Origin: Brasenia schreberi
Lineage: Eukaryota; Streptophyta; Magnoliopsida; Nymphaeales; Cabombaceae
Length of the DNA stretch: 64,000 nucleotides
Direction of reading: 5' to 3'
NCBI GenBank assembly: GCA_036023115.1
Contig: JAYKKT010000046.1
Coordinates: 3,621,001-3,685,000, forward strand
Shown here: positions 32,974 to 44,900 of the stretch, in pieces
Position numbering within the stretch: the stretch's first letter is position 1
How the letters are laid out: every line of letters starts with the position of its first letter
Program-made: the position numbers and the translations under genes
Notes under the pieces: model-generated
What the model was told of the DNA's origin: nothing
Database searches by the model: none
Seen by the model: the letters and a program-made list of their open reading frames with translations, nothing else

Positions 32974-35900
32974 TTAGAGCCAGTTCGGGGTGACGGGCTT
33001 GGTTGACATGCTACTGGAGGGGGTACAAGTCCCAACTTTTGACAAAGAACGATACTGCAACTTGACACTTTCGGCATTATCAAGTGTTTTAACTACATAC
33101 CTGAAATAAGTACAAGCAAAAAATGTCAACACAATGAAATCATAAGATTAGCTACTTCCACGATGATCAAATGAAACGGAGTTTGAAACCAAAATCAAGA
33201 ATGAAGTAACTGTCATACATGAAGCATGCCTAGAATGTTGGTTAGATTTCCTGCTCAGCTTTTGTTAAAACCGATAAGATCCTCCTCCTCAGGCAATCAA
33301 ATCATAACGGCTAATATGCATGTCTCAGGAGCACTAACAGTGCTGCATTAAGAGGCAGCATCAAAAGACTGGAATATCTTCAATGAACTGGGAGCTGACA
33401 ATGTAACATAACAGTTGGCCAATGGTGACTTTGGACTGTGCAATCTTTTCGATTAACCGCACAGCATATTCTAAATATTTTAGCTCAGGATTTTTCCTCT
33501 TGGATGACTAACAGTGCTGCGTTAAAGAGGCAGCATCAAAGGACTGGAATATCTTCAATGAACTGAGAGCTGACAATGTAACATAACAGTTGGCCAATGG
33601 TGACTTTGGACTGTGCAATCTTTTCGATTAGCCGCACAGCATATTCTAAATATTTTAGCTCAGGATTTTTCCTGTCTTGGATAACTAACAGTGCTGCGTT
33701 AAAGCTGACAATGTAACATAACAGTTGGCCAATGGTGACTTTGGACTGTGCAATCTTTTCGATTAGCCGCACAGCATATTCTAAATATTTCAGCTCAGGA
33801 TTTTTCCTGTCTTGGATGTAGCCAAGGATCAACATCCCCCAAATGGAAAGTCAACTCTAGGTTTCCGAAGCACTAAATGACACATTGAATAACTAAATAA
33901 AGACTAATAGCTGCATATGTCTATAATTAAGTTAAAGGTATCTAACCATAAATTGTCACTATAATTTATCAACTGCAATCACTAGAAATTTTTCATGATA
34001 CTAAGCATTGTATTGAACTTGTGGCATGAAATCACAAAATCAGGGAGAGAGATAGAAAAACAGGAGAGATCTAAAATTTCCAGGTTTGACTTGCACAAAT
34101 CACAAAGAGGTCCAGTCAGTTTGTTGACCCATTTGAAGTCAGATGTGGGTCATGTTGAACAATTCTGACATGACCTACAAGATTTCCCAACTATGTTTGA
34201 GGTCAACATTCATAACGTTCGATGAACTACTGGTCCCACCAGGCCTCATCTTTAGGCTACCTTTCAGATGATTTAGTGGGGGTAAAGTTCTACTGCAAAC
34301 ATAAATGACATTGGATCTCAGAACTGAGTATGACATATGAAAGGAACAATAAAAGAATGCGTGACAATTAAATGAATGGTATGATAGTCTAACCATCCAT
34401 TTAGGCACTGCGTTGTTACAATGGCCTCCCGTCCAACGAATCTTTGTGGTGTTCTCTTGTTCCCCTGCAGATATTTATTCGACACACTTTTTAACTGTTC
34501 ACAGATGTAAGTGGAGACTATTAAATAGAAAACCGTCAAACCTGGATAATGACTCTATCTCCAATGGCAAATGGAAACTGAACACCCCTGCTTCGTGAAC
34601 CATCCACCAAAACTAGATCACCATGACTACCCTTTTCCTGCAGATCTTAAGAAGGCAAAACTCACCCATAATACGAGATGGTAATTCAAGAAAACAAAAT
34701 CTTGGGAGTATTTAAATGGTCGTCATCAAGCAATGAAATTTTCAGAAGGGATTTTGTTAGGAGAATTTAAAATCAAACAATTATAACAGGAAAATTGTGG
34801 AGTATGGACCAGATCGGGTCCCACATGGGACCCGACAGCTGGTGCAGCAGATGGGAGCCACGAGAACCGTTTCCTATAACCGCAGGTGGTGGCCATAGTG
34901 ACCACCGCCTGGCGACATAGAGGCTGCAGAAACCACCCTCGTGCCACTGGGTTGTATAAGAAAGAGAGGAAGAGAGAGAAAAGGAGAAGAAAGAGAGATA
35001 GAGAGAGAAGGATGACGGAAAAAGGGAAAAATCACTGGAGAATACCATAGATCATTGGAAAGTGACTCATCGAAGGGAAAAAAGGCCGAATTCGGCTGCT
35101 AAGGGGTTAAGGTGAGGAACCCTGTCCCATTCTCGTCCATTCTAGGACAGAAATCGTCGAAAACCGTTAGATTTCCGGCAAGATCCTTAAAAAGGGACTG
35201 ACCACCCCCTTCTCTCTCTTTTTTTCGGTGAAACCACCAATGGTCGGTGGTGGCAGTTGGGGGCAAATGATCAGTCTGCCAACAACATAATGTTTGGTAT
35301 TGAAAATGTTGAAGGAACCAGTTAAAACCGCCGGTTTTGGCAACCAAACCAATGGTCAGCGGGTGAACTCACATGACGTGTCGTGTCAGTTGTCGTCGTG
35401 TCATGTCAAATACGAACGACACCAAACAGGACATTTAAACAGTGACCGAATCTGAATTCGGGTTTGCAGTGAACCTAGATTAGTTTTAAAACTATATTGG
35501 ATACAGACTCTTTAACCGGATCCAAACAAGACTATAGGACCCCGATTGAGATTTTAGAGTTTTCAGGCTCATTTGAGATTCAATTTCGACGTGGTTTGAA
35601 TCGATGGGTTGTAAATAAATTTAAAATATTAATATTACATTTTATCATGATTTAGAGATTAAATTGAAGTGATTAAAGAGAATTAGCACTATTATATTTG
35701 GATATGAATAAAGACATTAGGTAGGTGAATGTGTTCTTTTCTCGGTTACATGCTAGAGGTATTTTTAATTGATTTTAGATGATGCATAAGATTGTGAAAT
35801 GTTTTTTAATACTTTTAAATGGTTATACATGTGTTGGTTAGTAAAATAGTATTTAAAGTGCTTTGGTGAGCATATCGAGGCATGGCATGAGTGTGCTTAT

Positions 35901-38900
35901 GTACGAGTAAACCACTTAATGGGTATGAATCTATCTTTCACAGTGGTATGGGATGTCGATGAATTGTAGATGGACATATCTGTTAGTCTCATTGGTTGCC
36001 ATTGTAGCCGAGTGAAATACTACTTTTCACGACAGTGTGATGTTGGTGGATTATAGATAGATGCATCAAATAGTTCTAACTTTTAGATGTGTTGAGTTGT
36101 GATGACTACTTCATTGGTTGAGCTAGTTTTTACTTTGTATTAGGCAACTCATGTTGGTTACGACATGCCTAAGTTAAGTAGAACTAATCAACAGTCTAAA
36201 GACATTCTCTTCGCTTCGCTCAGTATAATGTATTTGATATTTGATATGAACGTGTGATTTGATATTACATTAGAATGGATTTGATACTTGATATGAATGT
36301 GTGATTTGATATGAATATGGTATTTTGACATCATAACTAGATATATGTAACTGTTGTGGATGTGAATATGTAGACCTTGAGAGATGCCCAAAGGATATGG
36401 ATATGAGAGACCTAGAGATATTGTGTGATTATTCGGTTGAATGTATGACTCTATTAGTTGGTATCTGGATACTTTCGTTCCGTAGACCTGAGAGAATGGA
36501 CTTGGTGAGCCCATGTCAGGCGCCGAGATCCTAGGCCCGACACGCTAGAGGCATTGTCGGAGGTCACGCGACTGAAAAATGAGGAAGGTTTGGGAGACTC
36601 CTACGGCGTGACAATCATATATTAAACTATAAAGTATTTGATATCAAAACTAAAATGCATATTCATGAGTGTTTGAGTACGCATAAATGTTTGAAATGAT
36701 ATTATTGATTTTAATAGATGATGTATGTTTTCTCACTGTCTGATTTGAAACAGTATGTCTTTAGTATGAGTATATGTGAAGATAAGACATCCATCTATGG
36801 GCATGGTTGTGGTGTTCAAGTTTTCCTTTAAATGTTTTCAGGATATAGAATGCAGAGACGCTGATCGCTTAGGACGCTGAAGTAAGACTTTGACTTTAAC
36901 CTCACAACTTAACACCATACAATAAGGCTACCATTGTAAAATTTGAACAAATGCTATTGTAGAAGGCATCTGCAGTCACTTTTATTTCCATATTCTAAAT
37001 TAAAGGCAAGCGAATACATGATTCAATATTGTTTATTTAGAATATATGACTTTATCATGCTATTTTCCGTGTTGAGTTAAAAGCATTTGATGAAGCACAT
37101 GCATTACAACAACTCTCTAGCGATGACATTCCTAGCATGTTGATTGATGCCACTATAGGACACAAAGGTACTGCATTTCCAGAAAATTAAATATCTGTGA
37201 TGGATAATGAAGACCAGATATTGACACGAATTTGCTTGTGCTGCGTCATGCCAGCCACCATGAACATTCATTTCTGCAGGTCACATATCAGCACCCGTAA
37301 AATAGGATACAGAACTCAAGAAAGGTCAAAATAGAGACTTTCAAACAGGAAGCAGCATGCTGGAATACAGCAATGATATAAAAAGAGACATGCTTTTAAC
37401 AAATAGGAATCAACTGACCTCGACATCTATAAAGATAGGAATTAGAAGAGTATGCGAGACATGCAGAAACATGGGTTGCAATTGCAATGGTAAAGAATGT
37501 TATTGCGATACTGCTCCACTCTAAGTTGAGAACACTTAACTTGTAGAAAAAGGTAAGCGTTTGTTAGACAACACACTTATGCAGAACATTAAGATTCACA
37601 GAATTCAGTGAGAGCTCATTATGTGTAGATCTTAAAGAAATATAGAACAATATGAGATGTGATTCTTGTAGCTGTCATGCCAACTAGGGTTGTTCATTGG
37701 AAAGGGTCCCCTGCTCCCCGTGGGGGCCCGCCCCGAATAGGGCGGATTTGGGGAGTGAAAACGGAGATGGAATGGAGACAACAAGGAAATCCCTGACAGG
37801 GATTGGGGCAGAGACCTTTAATTGATTCTAGAAAGTTAGGTCTGTCTAAAAATAAAACAAATTATAAGAAAAATAAATAAAAGAAAGTGTTAAATATTTT
37901 TTAAATTTGTGAACTCACCGCCATTCTCTACATTTCATCTGTAATAATATGTTTCAATTTAGATGTATTTTACATAAATTAGGTTTATTTCAATTTAGAT
38001 GTATTTTACATAAATTAGGTTTATTTCAATTTAGATGTATTTTACGTAAATTTGTGGGGCGCAGAGATGGAGATGGAGATGGGGGCGGTTTTGGTCCGTT
38101 GTGGGAATGAGGATGGGGATGAAGACAAGGTTCTGAAATGGGGATGGGGTTGGGGACTTTGATCCCCGCCCCGCCCATGAACATCCCTAATGCCAACCAA
38201 AGGGGTGTAGGGGAGCCTAATCTTTTGCTTCATCAAGATGAACTTGAATGCTGTAACAAAGGTGGCATAGAACAAAAGGGAAACTCATCTTTTGTCTGCC
38301 TTCAATTAAAAATGAAGGCCAGAACTAAATCCACAAAGAAACGTCAAAAGCACAACAGATTAGCAACGTAAGAATACCCAACCAGCATGACTGACAAAAA
38401 GAAATTTGGTGGTTTTGGTTTCATTTGAGAGAATTGCATTATGAATACCTCTTTCTAATGTCAGCTGTATATAGTGAAAAATTGCTAGCCCCAAAGGAGT
38501 CCATGTTCCTCATGGTGGAAGAAAGTCAAAAGCCTTCAAGTTGAACAGGCCACAAGTTACATATCTCGATCATGCACCCTTACCACATAAAACTGGAGAC
38601 ACTACAAGAAAGATGTTATTAATAGAGCGCTATAGCGTTTTAACAGTTTATATATAGCTATAACAACAACTAAGCCTTTTCTCATACTAGATGGGGTCGG
38701 CTACATGACTATTTGTTTCCACATAGCCCTATCATAATTTGTAGAATCCATAGTAGGTAAGTCCAACAAAGTTTTACGATGGTTGTCGGAAGCCTAATGC
38801 AACACTCCTCTTTTATTCGGGCTTGAGACCAGTCATGCAAGGGTGATCCCTTACATGAGAGCGTTAAAAAATTAACAGGAGACCATCTTGGGCACTAAAT

Positions 38901-41900
38901 GTGCTGCTAACACCGCTATAGCGGTGCGCTATATCAGTATTATCTGTATTAGCGTATAAGATTATTTGAGTCGGATCAATCCAAGCCTAACCCAAATAAA
39001 ATAAAAACCTAAGGCTTTGTTCTTTATTCTCCTGCCTACTCTCTCTCTTCTACCCTCTCTTGCCTGCTCTTTGACGACCACCCACGCACGCCCTCTGCAT
39101 GGTCACCACCTCCATCATTCTATGCCGTCCTTCGGTAACCATTTCTCTCTCTATTCCTTGTTGCATCTCTCCCTCTCCATCTCTCTCAGTTGCTTGTTGT
39201 GTCTCCCTCTCTCTCCCCCCTCTCCCTATTGTATGTGAAGAGATCACATCCATCTATGAGCATAGTTGTGGTGCTCTTCTTTAAATGTTTTTAGAATATA
39301 AACAACTGAGAACTCCGCCCATATAAGGGATCACCTTTGCATGGCCGGTCCCAAGCCCGGATAAAGGAGGAGGGTTGTGATAGGCTTCTGACAGCCAACG
39401 TAAAACTTTATCGGACTTACCATCGATTCTAAAAACACAGAATCCATGTAGCCAACCCCATCTAGTATGGGAAAAGGCTTAGTTGTTGTTGTTGTTGTTG
39501 TAGACAACAGAGACGTTGGTGCTTGGGACGTTAAAGCAATACTTTGACTTTCGTTGCTAGATGGTAAGAGTTGATAGATCCATCTTTATAGTTATGTTTT
39601 TTTTTCTATTGTACCAGTGCCTTGTTGGATCTTAAATTATATATAAATAAATAAAGTTTTGATATGTCATTGATTGTATGAGTTAGGCCAATCGTATTGT
39701 TAACGGTTCACACGTATCAACCACGTGGTATGGACGAAGCCCTATATCATGTTGGTCGAGACCTTGTGGGACGTTACAAAAATAAATGAGATCTTAAGAA
39801 AATTTACATACTAGTAACCTTCATCAATTAAAAATATTCTCAAGGAAGAATCAAAAGCTGCATTTCCTGAAAATGCATGAAAAAGACGCTCTAAGAAAAT
39901 AGGCACAATAACTAGGGCCAGCAGACCCAAGTTGCAAGTAAAATAAAAGACAAACCTGTTCAAAATGTTCCCTTCTTCTTTTAGATGCTTTTGATAATTG
40001 CATCGCTTCTTCATGTCGAAAGGCCTGGACTGCAGTACGAAGTACTGCACAATTCTAAACATAATTCACCAACAGATGAAGGCAGAACCTAAGATAATAA
40101 TAATAGTCCAAAAGTTGCAAGGCTTTCTTAGAAGAATCATTCATAGAACGCATATGATAACAGTGATGAGACTGAAGTTTTTATTCAAACAAGAACACAC
40201 ACTTTCGTGCATAAGGGAAACCGTGTGAATCTATCATTTAGCCTCAATGCGCAAGTTTAAATGGGACTTCCACAATAATATATGCCTCGCTTCTCTCCAA
40301 ATAACCTGAAAACACATTCAATCTTGTAAGCAGAAATGACTTAAGAAAACATTGTTCTCAACACCTAGGACCCGACAATCCATGCTCTGCAGTAATAATT
40401 GTCATTTGCATCCCTAAATCACCACTCAACTGTCAGCATGATGATGACCCGACAATCAAACAGTTGTCTCCCTATGAAGTAGAAACTTAATGGTATCATC
40501 TCACATTAAGAAACAAAATGAGAAACAAAAAAAATCCCACATCATAATTCATAAACGTTCCATTTCCACGAGGGACTATATAGATAATAACTTCCCATGC
40601 ATCATTGGTATGAAGGAGACAAAACACTATAAATACAATCATATTCTTATACCAAATCATGAAAACTAACAACTCTCTTTAACAAAATTCACAGACTAAA
40701 AGTCATTTACATGAAAGATACATACTAAAGATGGATGGTGCAACTGTAAATAATATCTCTAGTGCTTAATGAACAGCTGTGGTTTAGTTTGACATAATAA
40801 TGATTCAAGAACCCAAAGGCAGAAAAAATAACAAGCGGATTGTTGGTTACTGGAAATAACATCAGAAATAACAAGAAGACCAACCAATCTCATCGATGAA
40901 AGAAACTAACTACACTCCCATGATACCAAGTCTTTACATGTACCACACAACCAACATCAGTTCTTCCATGTTCTTACAAAGATTTGGTGCCACAGAATCA
41001 GCAGAAACTGAGTGACCGCAAGTAGAGCAAGCTTGCTGCACCGAAACAGAAATTTTGAAGATAAACTTTAAATTAAAATTGTGAGAAACGTATATACAAC
41101 AACTACAACAACTAAGCCTTTTCCCATACTGTAAAAGTACTGGAGTATGACGTGATTAAATTAAATCTGAAAAGAAATTCAGAAACGACTAGATGCTTCT
41201 TTCAATTCAAATGTTATATAAAACATTTCTAAGATAAAATAGTGCAAATACTCCCAAGCGTATTTTGAAACAAAAGAAAAAAAGAGAAGAGCACAATAAC
41301 ATGTTGCACAGATTCAAACTATCAAAAGCATATTTATGATATCATCCATCAACAAGCAATTACGTAAAAGAATATTGAAGCAAATATAAAAGATCATCTT
41401 GACTAGCCACTTGACCAACGACATGAACACACAAGATACACAAGAAAAAATTGTAATGTAAAGAATGGAAACATCCTTACACATTCATCAACATCCCGTA
41501 TTTCAATTCTCTTTATTAGATAGATCAATTACTTTCAAGACAAAATTAACAGCATCAAACGGCAGAACACCCCAACGGCAAGTAGCACACAGATACATGG
41601 AAAATCGCAGATTTCCCATATCCAACTTTATCAACAAAAGGCGCTTGTTTCATCCGTTGAACATTGAGGTACTGTCTAGTCAAGAAGAAATTTGGACTCT
41701 GTTGCGCGTAGAATCCTAGCATGCATAATGTTCAGAACTCCTACAAACCTTAGTTGGACATGGATGAGATATACAAATATGCTGATTCACACCTAGAACC
41801 AACCGGCGAAATGAAGTTTCCTGCCAGGTTTTAGTTAAAATGCTTTTATTAAAAAAGCGGATCCAGATTGACATAGAATTTTGTCAAGAACAATAAATGA

Positions 41901-44900
41901 TTACAGACGGATATTTCTAATATCTAAAATAGGAAGAGAAAGGGTTGTTAGACCTTACAGAACAGAATAAAAACTGCCGACTTGGATCATTAAAAGCCAA
42001 CTTAGCCATCTTAAGCCTCAATGAACCAAAATACATAAGCACACTTCCTGGGTTCATTCAGGCATGAACTGGGCTTGCTTTGGTTTCTAGCGCACCATCA
42101 ACTGAGAATCTTAGGGGTACTGTAGGAAACCAACTTCATGCTTTTTGACCATTTGTTGCAGTACGATACTTATGGACGCATATAGTCAAAAGACATGCAT
42201 GTACGCATGCAAAGACAATTCTCCTAGAGTAGATAAACAAGGAAATTCAATAATATGAGACATTATATATTAGTTTGGAGAGTGGAACATATGTTACATA
42301 TAATGTCGGTATTCTGAGAAAATGTTAGGGTTAAAATCCCTATTTAAACAAGGAAATTCAATATATGATGTTATATAGTAACCAGATGCCTAACATATTT
42401 TTCTCTATTTGAATAGTCAATAGTTATTGCTGAGATACGCTTGCGTCAAATATAGGTTCCTTGATAATTTGCTAAAAGGGCCTAGATAAACCCAAACATT
42501 TGGGGCTTAAAGCATAAATTAAAAATCTCTGTTTGTAGTTTGTACAAAAAGGGAACAGGACCATAATTCTTCAACCTAGTCAGTTCAGAAACAAAAAGAA
42601 GCAAAAGTTATGCCAAATTTTTTCTGCTCATTATCGTTAATTGAAAAGAGCTAACGTTGCACATACTCAAAATTACTTCATTTACAGAGTGGAGCATAAC
42701 TTGCTTGATACAGTAAATATTTACAACAACTAAGCCTTTTCCCATACTAGACGGGGTCGGCTACATGGATTCTTTGTTTCCACAGATCCCTATCGTGTGT
42801 CATGTTAGCAGTTAACTCACAATAAGCTTGATCATTCTTTATTGTTTCTTTCTAACACTTTTGTGGTCGTCCTCTAGCTCTTTTAATACTTTCTAAATTT
42901 AGTTTTTCATACCTTCTTACAGGTTCTTCTTTTGATCTTCTTTCTATATGTCCAAACCATCTTAAACGATATTGTATCATTTTATCCTCTATTGGTGCCA
43001 CTCCTAATTTGTTTCTAATAACCTCATTATGTATACGGTCTTTTCTTGTATGACCACTCATCCATCTCAACATATTCATTTCTGTCACAGACATCTTTTG
43101 TACATGTTGATGATTAACTGCCCAATACTCAGAACCATAAAACATGGCAGGCCTAATTGTTGCTCTATAATATTTACCTTTTAACTTTAATGGTATCTTC
43201 TTATCACAAAGAATACCTGATGCTCCTCTCCATTTTAACCAACCAGCATTAATTCTATGCGTAACATCTCCATCAATTCTTCCATCACTCTGAAAAAGTG
43301 ACCCTAGGTATTTAAAACTTTACTTTTGGGGGATGCAATGTGTGCCAATTTTAATTTTTATGTCCTCTGAGGTAACCAAATGATCAAACTTACATTCCAT
43401 ATATTTTATCTTTGTTCTACTAAGTCGGAGACCTTTGCTTTCTAATGTTTCTTTCCACAATTCCAATTTTCTATTAACTTTTTCCTTAGACTCCTCCACT
43501 AATACAATGTCGTCTGCAAATAACATATACCAAGGTACTTCATCTTGAATCTGTTTTGTTAACTCATCAATCACCATTATAAATAAGTTTGGACTTAAAG
43601 TTGATCCTTGATGTAACCCAATATTAACTTCAAAGAAGTCTGTCATTCTTTCATGAGTGCTCACACATGTTTTTGCACCATCATACATGTCTCTTATAAG
43701 GTTAATGTATGTCAATGGGATACCTCTTTTTTCCAAAGTTCTCCAAAGAACCTCCCTCGGTACTCTATCATAAGCTTTTTCTAGATCAATAAATATCATG
43801 TGAAGGTCTTTCTTTTTTACTCTAAAATGTTCCATAAGACGTCTCAAAAGGTGAATCGCTTCAACAGTAGATCTGCCTGGCATGAATCCAAATTGGTTCT
43901 CTGTTGTACTTGATACTTGTCTTAACCTACGTTCGATTAACTTTGTACCTTGATAATTCGCACAATTTTGAATGTCTCCCGTGTTCTTATATATGGGTAT
44001 AAGTGTACTTGCTCTCCATTCCTCGGGCATCTTTTGGTTTTTTCATATTTCATTAAATAGTCTTGTGAGCCAAGTGATTCCTATTTCTCCTAGTATTTTC
44101 CAAACTCCTAGTATTTAGAGTTAAAAAATTTAATTAGTTATGTTTGGTGCTACTTTTGTTCACTTCGTATTTGTTAGATGCTACTGATTACAAAGTGACC
44201 CAATCCACATATTCTTGTTTAACTTACAAGGCAGCACATGATTTGTAAGTCAATAGCTTGCCTTCTTAAATATTTTGTTTGCTAGTTCTTATTCTTTTTC
44301 TATTTAAAAGTGCTTATGGTTTTCTGTTAAACACCTAAATTATCTGGTCCAGAATCCTTTTGTGATTCGCCAAGATAAACCTTGGTGAAAATGTTGGGTC
44401 ACTAGTGCAGGGTGCTGACAGCCATAGGTTGTCAATAATAAATTTTTGAGCACTTGGCCTGCCTCACAGGAAATCCCAACATACGTTACATCCCAACACA
44501 TGAACTACCAGTGTGGGTCCTTGCTAATACTAATATATATCAAGAATCACAATGTATTGTAGATTTCTAAGCATAAAAGTAACCATGGATAGGCAAAGGC
44601 AACAGTTCTCCATCACAAATGGAATCATGTTTAATCAGATGCTGCAAACAAAGAGTTTTTGGGCGGATGTGCCACAAGTCCCTAAGCAGTGGTTGTTCTA
44701 GCAAAAAGGAGAAGGTAAGACATTTTCCCCTCCTAAGACTCTCAAACATTGGACTGTGTTGAGTATTCCCTTTTAAATTTTAGTTGTTTACAATTTTGTA
44801 ATACCCAGGAAGTACACTTATACCCATATATAAGAACAAGGGAGACATTCATAATTGTGCAAATTATCGAGGTATCAAGTTAATGAGCCATACTATGAAA

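Noticed and set aside
39017..39284. Overlapping CT-rich ORFs on both strands
   Set aside because: Low-complexity CT stretch without domains or splice context.
36770..39790. A complete LTR retrotransposon bounded by the 36.8-kb and 39.3-kb repeat copies
   Set aside because: The shared segment is short, no PBS, PPT or gag-pol lies between, and ends such as TG..CA with target duplications could not be found.
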